Assembly (NCBI GenBank): GCA_905250025.1
Contig: CAJNOJ010000019.1
Span: 1 to 64,000 of the forward strand
From: Adineta ricciae
Lineage: Eukaryota > Rotifera > Eurotatoria > Adinetida > Adinetidae
Direction: 5' to 3'
DNA length: 64,000 nucleotides
In this document: positions 36,920-50,448 of the stretch, one piece after another
How positions within the stretch are numbered: the stretch's first letter is position 1
How the letters are laid out: each line of letters begins with the position of its first letter
Program-made: the position numbers and the translations under genes
The notes under the pieces: model-generated
Database searches by the model: none
The model's input: only the letters and a program-made list of their open reading frames with translations
What the model was told of the DNA's origin: nothing

Positions 36920-38936
36920 TTTCACAACGAAAATGACGATATTTCTCAATTTGAGCCATAAGATCACATTTGACCAACAGTTCGCACACAGTTGACCCTG
37001 AGAGCGTTTTTATAATTTATAAAGTGTAACCCTAACTTTCAAAGCAGGCAGAATGTGTTTAAATTTGAACAACTGTAATACCAAGTAAACATAATGTGTA
37101 TTATTTCAATGTAGGTTGAAGTTTGAAGGCAGGTTTAAAATATATGGACTCATCGTCCATGTTGATTTGTCTCATTTTTGAAATACAGACAACATTCGGA
37201 CTTGTATTGGAATTTTCCTCATTTAATCCTATAGAAAGAGAAATCATGGAAATAGAATTGCTATATGACTTCACATTAAGAACAACAGAATTTGTAAGAA
37301 AAAAATCAACGACAAAGATCTTTAGTAGAACGAAAGGATAAATGTATAGTCAAGTTCCAGCATGATTGGCTATAGCAAACGGGTGGCAACATCATTCGCA
37401 CAGGTTCTTCCTGTGACTCATTGTAAGCACAGTCTATAATCGTGAAAGTAAAATTAATCAAAAGAAAAGTATCTTGCATACTTTCGATTAACATTACACA
37501 TCTCAGCAACTCTTATCAATGTCGAATAGTTCAAAAACAACTTCTCTTGCATTACTAGTAGAAATTGTGTATTCAGTTTTCGACTACCAAGATATCTCTA
37601 CCCTGGTATTCTCGATGCGTATAATGCCTGTCACCGCTTTAGTACCCTTAACAGCCGACAGGTTTTTTTTTGAGTGCAGAAAGAAAGTAACCATACTAGC
37701 ACAGATTACGAACCCTTCATACGTTAACACGATGGTCAGAACTGCCGGGTAAGATCAAAAAATTTTTTTCCACCCAGATGAAGTATGATTTCTATAGTTT
37801 TTCGCTTGGGTGGCTCGGTAATGTGGTTCAGGCTCGCTGTAAATTTATTCTGATGATTTTTTAAGCATCTTCAGTTGTTTATGAAATGAAACAGTCAAAA
37901 AATGTTTAAAAAAATAACGCATTTTTAATAACACCAGAATATTCTTTTTAGATAAGTTGAAAATAAACAAAGTTGTTTCACACTATAGCTTAAAACTATT
38001 GCTAATGATATCATTCAAAATTCCTATTTTGATACGCAGAAAATAGTGACACATTGAGAACGCATCGTACTTAAAAAACTAGAAATTTTCTGAGCAATAT
38101 TCACACGTTTAATAACGATCTTGACAGTCCAATGAAGGACATGGCTCGTTGGGATATTGAAGCGAAGCGAACGGTAACATTCCCGTCACGATTGAAATGT
38201 AAGATAGAGTGTAAAAGGGTGTGAGTGAAGACATGCACTATCGTTTGTCCCTGTTATCATATCCATTTCGAAATAATTGGCTTTTCCTGAATGATCAGTA
38301 AAAGTTTACAATTTCGTTCATTGTGAAACGAATAATTCATTAGGACTAACATTTCTGTTTGTTCTTTTGTCTTTACGATGCTATCGCCACACATGAATCA
38401 TGTGAAGGAAAAATATTATTTGATGAACATTTTCTTATTTGATATGTTTATCATTTGAAATAGTAGTCTACAGTTGACAAATGAAGATCATTTAGTCTTA
38501 TTCATTTTTGTTACTCATTTTGTCACCACCGTATTTGTTTGCGAATAATCAAAATAGAAAGACAATAAAACGGGATGTACTTACCTCGTTTCGGTGCTAG
38601 ATAAATCGCATCGAACCATCTGCAGAAAATTTCACTGTAGAACGATGATTAAATTCATCAATAAGTCAAGAGAAAATGCTGATTCCAACGTAGAAAATAT
38701 ACCGTGCAGTAAAAGGATAACATTAAAATGACATATTGATCTATTTTCTGTCATTACTTCCACCATTGGCACGATTATTATCCTCACCCTACAGTCTCTC
38801 ATTATACGTTTTAAAATAAAGTTATTTAGTTGAGATTTTAGTAGAATAAACAAATGATTTTCTTGTCGATTGTTATCTTATTTTTCTATATGCAAAAACA
38901 GTAGCAACAATAAATAACAACAGAAAGAAATTGATA
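36920..38936. other. Long intergenic stretch upstream of E(z)
   Basis: About 2 kb of AT-rich sequence with several short open frames (for example 37123-37341 and 37519-37752) that lack domains and splice logic. A 7-bp inverted repeat CCACCCA/TGGGTGG flanks a 30-nt loop at 37770-37813. I see no gene here. Confidence 0.35.
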
Positions 38937-39858
38937 TTAAAAACTTTCGGCCGTTCTCGCTGCTACAGTTCGCAATTTGCCGTAGACTTTGGATGGTGGT
39001 GAGCCCAAAATCAGATTACAAATTGATGTTCGTGCATTTTGAATGTTTTGATATGAACCGAGAATATGAATTTTGCTAAAAGAAAACGAATGAGTATAGT
39101 TTCGTATTCGCAAAAAAAAAATATACTTACTCTTCGGCAAGAACAATTCGGCATCGTGTGGCATTTTCAATAGCGAACTTCGTGCGACCATTTTTACCTG
39201 CAATACGACCGATTGCTCTGGACAAATTATCACCTTTCAATGGTTTAACTATGAAAAACCAAATACGAAGAGATGAGAATTAAGTCATTGTTACTGTTTT
39301 CTCTCTTACCATCGTTGATTTCAAAAGATTCAAGAAAGAGATCATCAAGACGAATTAAAGCGAGTGCATCCTCAACTTCAAAACCAAGTGCAAAGGCTTT
39401 AACAAAATCAGCTAAACAAAAAACGATCAGTGAAATTTCTTCGACTCACGGTCTTGTCTTACCGGCTTTTTGCAACGCTTGGATATCTTCAGTTTGTTCG
39501 GATGTTTTTATTTCTACAGAACGTGTTCGTAAGTTGAAGCGTATTTGTAAATGAAGATATTCCACAATTGGTGAATATATTTTCATCCATTGTTCTTTCA
39601 ATGGAGTATATCGATGAGCGGGAATTGTCACCTTGCGAAAGCTATCCGTTTGCTCCTGCAAAAATCAATGGAAGTCGTCTTGTTTCGTCTCAAGCATGAA
39701 TTCGTTTGAAGTCTTACTTGTAATTCTGATGGATTTATTTGTGGAAATTGAGCTGTTGTCATTTGTTCAGTATCCATCGTACTGTTTTCCGCTTCAGCTG
39801 CTTCACGTTTACGTTTTCGGTCTGAATGTTTTACTTGAAATTCCTCGGATGTTGACAT
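38937..39858 (-). CDS. PNO1: PNO1/DIM2, KH-domain 40S ribosome assembly factor
   Basis: PNO1 is a nucleolar and cytoplasmic pre-40S assembly factor that binds near the 3' end of 18S rRNA with NOB1. The N-terminus is Lys/Glu-rich ([13 protein letters not shown]). The body is almost identical to the human protein: [80 protein letters not shown] (the KH GxxG region) and [20 protein letters not shown]. It ends RTAESF. About five exons, around 250 residues, the normal length. A TTCTTCAAG acceptor lies 12 nt before the ATG, and TPI ends 197 bp upstream on the same strand. Confidence 0.96.
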
Positions 39859-40054
39859 TATGCGATAGATCTTGAAGAAAGGAAAAGAAAAGTTATAAAA
39901 CTACTAGTTTGCGAGATGCATCAAAGTTGTTTTCATTAAAACGAAAGACTAGCTAAAAGAAACTGGATGTGAGTGTTAGGACTAGTGATAGGTAAATTTT
40001 GTCGCCGCTAATACAAGGAAAAATAAAAATGAACGGAGAAATTGTTTTTTTCTT

Positions 40055-41156
<1,102 letters not shown>

Positions 41157-41217
41157 GATGATTCTCTTGATTATAAGCTGAGAAAAGGTTAATCTAAAAT
41201 GAAGACAACAGAACTTC
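41157..41217 (-). promoter_or_regulatory. Intercistronic region COQ5-TPI with trans-splice-type acceptors
   Basis: Only 61 bp separate the COQ5 stop from the TPI start. Read on the minus strand it contains two pyrimidine-AG acceptors (CTTCATTTTAG and CTTTTCTCAG, AG at 41178-41179) and has no room for a normal promoter. This is the layout of a trans-spliced operon. Confidence 0.55.
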
Positions 41218-42129
41218 CTAAAGTTTATATCCTGAATGAATTGCTGCAACACCGAATGACAAATTCTCATATGTTACATATCGAAATTGACATGAACGTA
41301 TGAGATCGGCAAATTCTGTCTGTTTAGGAAAAACACGTATAGACTCAATTAAATATTGGTACGATTTCCAGTCATTAGCAATGATTTGTCCCATCGGAGG
41401 AATAAATGTCTTCGAATATTGATCGTAAAAATATCGCAACAGAGTATTATTGACTTGACTAAATTCTAAACAGAGGAATCGTCCGCCTTTCTTCAAAACA
41501 CGATAGGCTTCGGACACAACACGATCAATATGTGTGCAGTTTCGTATACCGAATGCAATCGTGTAGACGTCGAACTGTTCATTTTCAAACGGTAATTCTT
41601 CAGCGTTCGCTTCAATCCATTGAATACGATCATGAAAATTATTATCAATTGCGCGTTGTTTGCCAACAGCAAGCATTTGAGGATTGATGTCGGCAACTAC
41701 ACATTTCGATGTTGGACGAATTCGTGTCTGCTCTAGAGATTCTGCCATGTACGTATGTGTAGGAGCTTCCGGTGTTGCGGAGGTTGGAATTTGAGATGGT
41801 GGCTGGTATCGATCGATATCTTTGAGGTAACGAAAAGCGATGTCGCCAGTTCCACCGGCAACATCGATATAATTCCATTGAGGATCAGGACGAACGACTC
41901 GAATGAAATAATCTTTCCATATACGATGAATACCAAAGCTCATGACATCGTTCATTAGATCATATTTATCAGCTACTGATGAAAAGACTTGATTGACGCG
42001 TGCTTGTTTTTCTGCTTCGGGTACTTGATCATAACCGAAATTGGTGGTCGTGCTCGATGTGGTCGAATGAGTGCGAAAAAGTGCTAGACGAGTGAATCGA
42101 CTTAGAGATGAAAGTGAACGAGTTAACAT
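41218..42129 (-). CDS. COQ5: COQ5, ubiquinone-biosynthesis C-methyltransferase
   Basis: Methylates 2-polyprenyl-6-methoxy-1,4-benzoquinol with SAM in mitochondrial coenzyme Q synthesis. One exon, 303 residues. The N-terminus (MLTRSLSSLSRFTRLALFRT) is Arg/Ser-rich and lacks acids, as a mitochondrial targeting peptide should be. UbiE/COQ5 motifs are all present: VFSSVADKYDLMNDVMSFGI, the SAM-binding DVAGGTGDIAFR, VVADINPQML, IEANAEELPFENEQFD, FGIRNCTHIDRVVSEAYRVL and LEFSQV. It ends SFGVAAIHSGYKL, as in other COQ5. A TTATTTTTAG acceptor directly abuts the ATG. DNAJC11 ends 147 bp upstream, and TPI starts 61 bp downstream. Confidence 0.96.
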   Translation of the reverse strand: MLTRSLSSLSRFTRLALFRTHSTTSSTTTNFGYDQVPEAEKQARVNQVFSSVADKYDLMNDVMSFGIHRIWKDYFIRVVRPDPQWNYIDVAGGTGDIAFRYLKDIDRYQPPSQIPTSATPEAPTHTYMAESLEQTRIRPTSKCVVADINPQMLAVGKQRAIDNNFHDRIQWIEANAEELPFENEQFDVYTIAFGIRNCTHIDRVVSEAYRVLKKGGRFLCLEFSQVNNTLLRYFYDQYSKTFIPPMGQIIANDWKSYQYLIESIRVFPKQTEFADLIRSCQFRYVTYENLSFGVAAIHSGYKL

Positions 42130-42275
42130 CTAAAAATAAGTTAGAGAGAGAGAGAGAGTCATCGCTAATAAAGTTACACTGTATTTGGTATAAAAAGAAA
42201 AACTATAAACAGATATGAGAAAAATTCATTGACTATTCAGGAAATCAAATGATCTATAACAGATGAAAATCAATT

Positions 42276-44554
42276 CTATGAGTGGTAGACGAAAAGAGCA
42301 TTAGAAATCTTACTTCGATTCGGTAACAGAACAGGATCGGTATCTTTATAAGTGACTGTGTGTATTTGTGAATGAAACGAATATTTGATAAACAAGGACT
42401 TTTCTTCACCAATACAAGGATCATAAAAGCCAGTTAAATTCGATTTAGAAACTGTAGTCTCAATTTTCAATGTCGAATCTTTGACAAGTGTTTGTAATGG
42501 TATTGTAACATCAATAATTTTAATCAACGATTCATTCATTGCAGATGTTAAATGACCATAATGTGCACGAAGAATAAGCAAACCTTGTGGGCCTTCCTTC
42601 TCTTTTACTTGTTCGACAAGCGATCGCAGAACTTCTTGAGCATTCATAGCCTCGCGCCGACGTTCGCCTTGATTTTCGCGTTCTTCATCATCGCGTCGTT
42701 TTTGTTCCCTACAAGTAGATAGATTGTTTTCATTTCAATGAACAGAATGACAATACCGTTCTTGTTCCAATCGAATATATGGTTGGATTACGAATCGATC
42801 GAGTACGAAGTAAGCAAGAACCGGTGTTACAGTAGCATAAAATATGGCACTCGGAAGAATTTCTTTTGATAATGGCAAAGGTATGGTAAACACTTGACTA
42901 CCACGATTGAATCTAACAAAAGATTTCTGATCAATAGTCAAATTCGTGCGCATTAAACATACTTCAATCTTAATAGAACACCCATTTTGGCGCTAATAGC
43001 AACTGCTGCTGAGCCATGTGTATATTTAGTGAATTGACGGTCAATACCATATTCAATCCATGGACCAAATACAAACATTCTGAAACACAAAGATTTCTCA
43101 GTTTTCAGGACGTGAATTTCGAGAAATCATTTTCGAAGAAGGAATGAAGAACGCACTTACTTGAAACTAAATCGTAGATTGCACACACCAGGAAATCGAT
43201 AAGCACCATCGACCGTCGCAAAGGTATTGACAATTCCTAGCTATAAAGAAACGTTTGCATGTTCCAATTAACTCGACGAAACGAAAGTACTTGAACAGCA
43301 CTGGATATCGCCCATTTCTGGTTATCATACTGTAGAGCACCTTTCATAAATGATCCTCGTCCTGTTTTCCATTGTAAACTGCTTGTTAAATGATGACTTA
43401 GTTGATAGGTTATTGAAAATACAAAACCAGGTGTTGCTATGGCTCTTCGTCCATTGATAAAACTGAATGTTGTGGCTACACTAGCGTGACTAAACTAACG
43501 ATCAACGTATATTTTATTCGGCTAAATAAAGCTTCGCAATTACCTACAATTTTTGCGTTATACGACGAAAGTAACGAAGCCCAAGATGAGGACGTTGACT
43601 GCATGTTAAATCCATCTGAAACCAAGACGTTCGTAGAAAAGAAGTGAGCAGGTATATAGAACGATTCGATGTACTTACACGAAACCAGGACAAATCAGAT
43701 AGTAGATGCCGAAAGGATGTCGTTAGTGAACCGGTGCCACGTTGATTACGTGTCGTAGCCACGGCACTGATCATCGCCGTGTCTTGACTAGTTATTGGAA
43801 TATCAATACTTTCTTCGATAGTAAATTCAGTGATATGAAAATCTGGTGAAAATTCTCTGGTAATGAGAGAGAGAAAACATTAATATCGACTTGAAAGTTA
43901 AGCGAATGGTTACTCATTCTCGTCAGACGATTGAATCTGGTTAAACATGTCAGTTAAATCAATTGTGGAGTGTACTGAACTCTATCAATTCAATAAGTAA
44001 TAATGAAATAAAACTCGAAAAACAATGAAGGAATATACAGTTGTATTTGTCATCTGATTCAAACGTCGTTCTTCTCGTTCTTTGGCAAGCCGTTCATACT
44101 CATCGAGAATCTCGCGTGCAGTTTTCATTCGAGATATGATCTATTCGAAAAAAATATATACCGATACATTCATATTTCGATATTATAAGGATACATACTT
44201 CCCATCCCTCTTCTTTCAAACCTTTCATTCCAAGTGCATCGTAAATAGCGCGTTTTTGTGGATTGTTTATAATGTCATATGCTTTTTTTACTTGAATGAA
44301 TAAATCCATTGTCATTTGTTTCAAACGTGGGTCTGTATGTTTATCAGGATGATACAGAAGTGTCAACCGCCGGTATGCTTGTTGGATGGTTGTTGTATCG
44401 GCCTAAAGACAGTCACAGATTGATTTTCGCTGGAAAGAAACTTGGACTTTGTATCTCTTACATCTTTACTGATATGTAACACGGCGTAGAGATCACGTTC
44501 AGTATCGTTTCGATCAAGACTATTCGAGTAAGGATCGTTATCATCAGATGCCAT
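42276..44554 (-). CDS. DNAJC11: DNAJC11, mitochondrial J-domain protein
   Basis: DNAJC11 associates with the MICOS/SAM complexes that shape mitochondrial cristae. The start MASDDNDPYSNSLDRNDTER at 44554 leads into a J domain (LYAVLHISKDA; RRLTLLYHPDKHTDPRLKQM with the HPD triad; AYDIINNPQKRAIYDALGMK), then EILDEYERLAKEREERRLNQ. The middle resembles a beta-barrel-like family region. The C-terminal DUF3395 domain reads KIIDVTIPLQTLVKDSTLKI and GFYDPCIGEEKSLFIKYSFH, nearly the human sequence (GFYDPCVGEEKNLKVLYQF). About 10 exons, roughly 560 residues. Likely the first cistron ahead of COQ5 and TPI. Confidence 0.94.
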
Positions 44555-45216
44555 GCACTTATTAAAAGTAGTAAAAAACAATAAATGTACTCGAAAATTT
44601 TCTTATGAAATCGTAATAAGATTAGTTATTTGTTTGTACCAATGAATAGTAGTTTTTTCCTTTATTCAGTCAGACGAACTGGATAATAAAAAAGGCACAG
44701 GGTAGATGTCGCTCGCGTATATATATACATGTACTAAACGATGGATATAACCCATATTCATAGTCTGATGATACTAAGAAAATATTGTACAAATCGTTAG
44801 AGAAATTGATAGATTCTCCGTAACCAAAAATGCACATTTGCTTGAATCTTACCATTAAATGAGAAAGTCATAAACGATTGACAGTACTAGAATATGATAA
44901 ACTTCGTCGTCATTTTATGATATCTGACAACGAAGTTTAGTATCTGCGAAAACGGTTCTCGTTCAACCCTGCAGTTCATATTTCCAAATGGTTTCTTGTG
45001 AAAACGTATATTACTCGAATCATTTGTAAGCCTTAGCTTAGCGACCTCATTTAAGTCTATCTATTCTTCACCAATGAAAATTTCATACTAGTGAATCAGA
45101 TAACAAACAGTCATCTACCAATAGATATGTTTTTTTATTCTACCAACAAAGTGAAACCAAAAGATTAGGTTTCCGCTTTATCATCTCCAGTTACTCAACT
45201 AAGTCATATACGAAAC
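44555..45216. other. Shared upstream region of DNAJC11 and RUFY
   Basis: About 660 bp between divergent genes, so it should hold both promoters. AT-rich; TATATATAC near 44722. No coding region supported. Confidence 0.4.
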
Positions 45217-47718
45217 ATGTCCACTCAAGATATTCGCAAACTTTCATCGGTCCTGCGATCGATTGAAATCGTTGAAGGTACATTATACTTGTAATCATTG
45301 CACGTAGACGAAAGACATATTTTTCAATTGATTGTGAATTAGAAAATACGAATGCACTTTACTCGCAATATACAACAGCTGCCACGGAAAGTCTTCAGCC
45401 AGTCCTAATCGATGATTCCAACGTACATTTACAAACATTCTTCCAACATCTTGAACAACTGTTAGAGACTGATTTGAAGAGTAAATTCGTTAGAAATATT
45501 GTATCGCACGATTCTCTTTTCCTTCTTGCAGGCAGAAAATCGTTATTGAACAGCAATAATAATAAACGAAGTTATTGGAATTTCTTCTCCTCAGCGTTGA
45601 AAGATAGCAAAGGCTTATACGATACAGTATTATATGCCCTCAATAGTCAAGAAGTCAAAACTCCAACTGGTCGCGGACGATTATTTCTTCGTTTTTGTCT
45701 GCAAAATCATCGATTAGGTGATGTTATTCAACAAAGTTTTATGACGACTAAAATTGTCAAGTAAAACTCTTCTTTCCAACATTTAGTCATAAAATCCTCG
45801 TTCCTTTTAGTCAATTCTATATCGATGAATGTTTTTGGACAACGCCAAACTATATCAATCGAATTGTTCAAGCACTGTATCAATTAAATGACTTACAATT
45901 CGATCTGCTTTCCAATTCACAATATCAACTTGATGTCTGCTGGCCAACTATCGAGTTTGTCTATGAAAATCGGAAGACAAAACATAGAGTTGTCTCTTGA
46001 TCTTATTTAGATCAATTGAAAGTCGACCAAAAACATTATCCGATGCTGCGTCACGACTAAGAAACAGTAGTGTGTCTAGTTTTCTTTCAATGGTACACGA
46101 AATAAGAGCAAAACAGACATTCATGTTAAATTTATATCGTACCCTTTTCCTTTAGAACAGTGTTGATTCTCAGTCAGTTATATCACTTATTCCCGAGCTT
46201 TCCACATCTATTCCAATCACGCCTGCATTATTTCGCGTAATGTCAATTGATGATGTTTTTTACTTGTAAAGTGACTTCTATATGTTATTCAGAACCTTGA
46301 ATCGTCTGTAAATGATGGTAGTTCAGCTCAATCGCTTTCATCGGCTGAAGAAGATCCAGAAAATACAATGATCTATTGGAAACAGAAATGTCTGCAACTG
46401 GAAATGCAGCTGCAAGAAATACACACGTCGAATTCAGTGTCAACGGCGGATGTTGAACTTCAATGTTCAATAATCGAACCTCCACCGACCGAATCTACCG
46501 AAACATCGATTGATGATGAATTAATGACAAAACTGAATGATGAGAATGAGCAATTAAAAAGTGAAGTTAGTTTATTGAAAGAAGAAGTTAGTAGTTTAAA
46601 CTTCCAAATTTCATCTGCTTCGATGCAACGATCAACATCATCCGATGTAAATAGATTATATCAGCTTAGACAATTGACGATTATTTTGTTTGTGTATTTT
46701 AGAAAATCAAAGATTATGAAAGGGATCTTGCACAATATCGATCGTTGATTGGTGACAAAGATATCCTTCTCAATGATTTACAACAAAAATTGAATGAGCA
46801 AACGAATCAATTAGAAACCCTTCAAAAAGACTTGTCTTCGCAATCAAACGAACAAACGAAACAGATCGAAATGCTACAGAATGAGCTGGAAGAAGTAATG
46901 CGACTCTCAACAAACCTTTCTTACTGATAAAAGTTTATTTTTAGGCAAGAAAAGTACTTGAACAGGATCGATTAATACTCGAAAAAGAACGAGTACGTGT
47001 CGAAAGTCTCATTATTTTCTCAATTAGACATCGAACTATGTCTCTAGGTCGAACGTGACAAAGCACAAGAACAGTTAGAAGCTACATTGCAAGAACGAAC
47101 ACTTGACTTTGAAGAGATGAAACGACGATTACTCAAAGCGGTTCGGTATGTATAAAAAAAAGGTCGCATTCGATCAGAATATATCCATGTGATTTCGTTG
47201 ATTTTTAGTGATAAAGCAGAGTTGTTCAATTCTATACATACATACGAAATTAAACTTGAAGAGGAACAATCGAGAAAATGGGTTGCGGATGAAGATGTTT
47301 TGAATTGTACGAAATGTAATACAGCCTTTGGATGGACAGTACGAAAAGTAGGCCGTTCAATACTCTCATCCTTCAAAAATTCAATGTGCTCTGTTTCGTT
47401 TAGCATCATTGTCGACATTGCCAGAAGATCTTTTGTTATTACTGTGCGAATAATTGGATACAGAGTTCGAAAACAAAGTAAACTTTCATATCAATTGTCA
47501 TGCTGAAATCTCATTTCTTTATCTCTTTCAGTTCTCCGCAATATCGTGTGTGCGACTTTTGCAGTGAGAAACTACTGAAAGAATCTCTTATGCCCATTGG
47601 CACTCTACACAATGAAATACTGAATAATCCGGACACGTCAGACAATGTTGATCTTCATTTCGAAGTTCGACCTGAACGTCTACCTCCTACGACAGATAAT
47701 TCTCCAACATCTTCTTAG
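45217..47718 (+). CDS. RUFY: RUFY-type RUN and FYVE domain protein
   Basis: RUFY proteins are endosomal effectors linking small GTPases and PI3P to transport. From MSTQDIRKLSSVLRSIEIVE, the RUN domain follows over several exons (RSYWNFFSSALKDSKGLYDT; VKTPTGRGRLFLRFCLQNH; NQFYIDECFWTTPNYI), matching RUFY KTPVGRGRAWLRLALMQ. The centre is long coiled coil (MIYWKQKCLQLEMQLQEIHT; LNEQTNQLETLQKDLSSQ; VERDKAQEQLEA). The C-terminal FYVE finger is complete: WVADEDVLNCTKC, then TVRK joined across an intron to HHCRHC, then FCYYCANNWIQ and YRVCDFCSEKLL. All three PI3P-binding signatures (WxxD, RKHHCR, RVC) are intact. About 13 exons; AATAAA at 47833. Confidence 0.9.
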
Positions 47719-47917
47719 AAAAATTTTACTCTATTTTTATCGCAATATTAATTTGACCATGTCATTTTCTTTTCTTCATGTTTATTTTTATAAATGATGT
47801 TTGATTCTTTGATACTTTTGTAGACATGTATTAATAAAGTAAATAAGATAATTCGAATACAATCGACTTGTCGCGTTCCCCAGCGCCTTACTTTGACTGA
47901 GAAATGAACGGATAAGT

Positions 47918-50387
47918 TTAGGCTTCCGCAAGGTTTCGTAGTTTATTAAGTTTGCCGTAGACCTTCGTTAAATGTTTGGTTGCAATGCCGATTTTCGGCG
48001 TGTAGAGTTCTTCTACATAACGAAAGAGATAATTCAAGGAAAATTCAACATTTTTCATGATGAACTTTTTCAAATTCATATCATTGGTTTTCTTCAAAGT
48101 TCGTTCGTAGTATTTCAAATGAAGTTTGATCAATTCGACCAATGCTTCGACAATAGCATAATTTATCGACGTATAATAAACTTTGAATAAATCACGTGCG
48201 AATGTTAAGTACGCTTTAGTAAATTGTAGTGTGCTCGGTGCTAAATCAATCTGTAAAACATCACTTGTTTGTTCCTCGATAATGAAAGGCTCGAGAAGTG
48301 TGTTCCCTTCGATTCCTAGTTCGTGAAATTCGTAGAATAATTGATTTAATCGATCGTGAGTTTGGAATGTCACTGGTATCCATTTTTCATCGCGATGTCG
48401 TTGCCTTAAACTGTCAATGATAAATTCTTTCTGCGAGCGAATGATTTGTGTCAAGATTTGTTCGAGTTGTTCTTCGAGAATGAACTTTACGTCGATTAAT
48501 TTCACTGAAAATTCCTCGGCCTTCGTGAATAAAATATCGATGTTTCGCATAGAAAACGTGAAGTTCTTCGTGCCGATGTATTGCTGATTGTGAAGGATGG
48601 TGATCAGTTTTTCGATTTCATTCGACATCCAGACGATGAACTTCGTAAATGTCGAACGTTGATCTTTGAATATTTGAACGAATTCATAGTAACTGTCGAC
48701 TAAACGCGTAAAAAATGTATTGGCGAAGTTTTCAACGAAAACAACGTTTAGTTCTTCGATTTTCGTTTGTTTTAACGTGTTTTTCATCAACGAGAATTGA
48801 ATTGTGAAGAACAGATCACTAGAAAAAGAAGCCTATATCGTAACTTTGAAGCAAATTGAAGAATCTTACCAAGCCTTGGGAACATATCCTAGTTGTTTCA
48901 AAATTTCTATTCGTTGGTAATAGTGTTTTAGCAAATTTGTTGAACAACCATGTTCGCACATGGAAAGAATTTCTTTCTCCACGATTCGACGCAAGTCTTG
49001 TTCCTTTTCTTGAATATTTTTTATGTAATCATCCACGAATGGTAGTGATTGTTGTTTATGCTGCGAGAGAAAGTCTTTGGCGTATTTTCTCGCTTGGAGA
49101 ATGAGTTTCAAAGCTTGCTGAAGATTCCGTTCCGCTAAGAGTATGGTCAAATTCTCTTCAGTAGTCGTTATCCAATCTTCAGCAAAGAATTCCTCTTGAA
49201 AAACTTGTTCCTGTTCAGTTTGAAATGAAGCAATGCGAGACAGTCGGCGCATGCGTGTGTAAAATAAACTCTCAAATAGTTCGATCCAATTCTTCTTGAT
49301 TTGAGCACTTTCGCACATCATGGTTATCGTATCCGTGTTGTATTGAATTGTAAATGCATTGCGAAGAACATCATCTTTAACGTTAATAATTCGAACTGAT
49401 GACGATGAATATTGTTTGTGAGCATCGTTATCGCTTGTGTTTAAGGAATTTCGTTGAAGTTTTATTACTTGGTCAACATCGTAGGCGGTTGCTGTACGAA
49501 TATTCGATGATTTAGCAATGACGAAACAATCTGTGCAAAGAAGACCGTAGCAGGGTTGTGTTGTATGTGACGATGATGGTACTTTCGTAGACGGATCGAG
49601 TTTAACTTCAAGTAGTTTACCAGAATAAATCAGACGACGATCTGGATTAGCAGAAACAAGATCTAAACTTTGACAATGACGAAGAAGTGATTGACATGCA
49701 TCCGTTTCCAATGTTGCAGACGAATCCGACTAAAACCAAAGATATATATATATGTAACAATAGGGATGGATACTAGAGTGCAATCCATTAGTGAGTTGCG
49801 ATCAAACCTTGAACACATACCATACATGTTACATCAATGCGTATAAGAATGCAATCATTGTTATATTAAGTGGTTTTAGAAGCAAATATTAGCCACACAT
49901 TTCAACAGATAGCATAACGAAGATTCAAACCGGTATTATTCCACAGAGCAAAGATGTTAGTGTGAACACAATGATCACCAGATTTATGTTCGATTGGTTT
50001 ATCTGACCTTCGCTTCGATAGTCAGTGATTCTTTCACTGTACTTAATAGTTGTTTTTCATCGGCTAACAAGGATTGTAATTGATAAACTTCGGATTCCAA
50101 TGCAGCCACTTGCTTTGCTGTTTCAATGAATTTTGTGTGATTCCGAAAGGCATTGTATTTCAAGTCGGTTTTTGCTTCACTTGAGATTAAATACATTCGT
50201 CGTTTCATATTAACTAATCCTTCACTTCCAATCGATTGCGATGCTTTTAAATAAAAACATACAACATTGAATCGAGTTATTCAATATTCGAATCAACTTT
50301 ACCAATCGATTGAATGAATAAATTGGGATCAAATTTCGGCTCGACAAATCGAGCGCGAAACGATGGATCAGCATCGCTGTATTCCAT
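47918..50387 (-). CDS. EXOC8: Exocyst complex component 8 (EXO84)
   Basis: The exocyst tethers secretory vesicles to the plasma membrane. The start MEYSDADPSFRARFVEPKFD at 50387 leads into the N-terminal coiled coil (LKYNAFRNHTKFIETAKQVA; ALESEVYQLQSLLADEKQ), matching human KRNVYQNYRQFIETAREISYLESEMYQL. A PH domain follows (RRLIYSGKLLEVKLD; GLLCTDCFVIAKSS; IQYNTDTITMMCESAQIKKN with WIELFE). The C-terminal helical Exo84 domain includes NVVFVENFANTFFTRLVDSY, FTKFIVWMSNEIEKLI and YTPKIGIATKHLTKVYGKL, close to human EEGVGKPAKQLQDL. Three or four large exons, about 690 residues. The intron at about 49735-50005 is five times the local norm. PLPBP ends 61 bp upstream, with a CTTTTCAG acceptor 11 nt before the ATG. 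Confidence 0.92.
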
Positions 50388-50448
50388 TTCAACTAATCTG
50401 AAAAGAAAACTTGATGAGATACTTTATTCTACATATTGAAATCGAATT
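50388..50448 (-). promoter_or_regulatory. Intercistronic region PLPBP-EXOC8
   Basis: 61 bp on the minus strand containing, in order, GAATAAAGT (poly(A) signal type) and GTTTTCTTTTCAG (acceptor, AG at 50398-50399), then 11 nt to the EXOC8 ATG. This poly(A)-then-acceptor order is the textbook layout of trans-spliced operons. Confidence 0.6.

Noticed and set aside
37519-37752. 77-codon frame with a receptor-like hydrophobic start
   Set aside because: Too short, no second segment in any frame, and not matching the GPCR pattern seen at 7.4 kb.
37770-37813. CCACCCA/TGGGTGG hairpin as a structured RNA or transposon end
   Set aside because: A 7-bp stem with a 30-nt loop is expected by chance in 2 kb, and no flanking duplication or partner copy is visible.
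41755-41958. Plus-strand frame inside COQ5
   Set aside because: Antisense shadow of a fully conserved gene.
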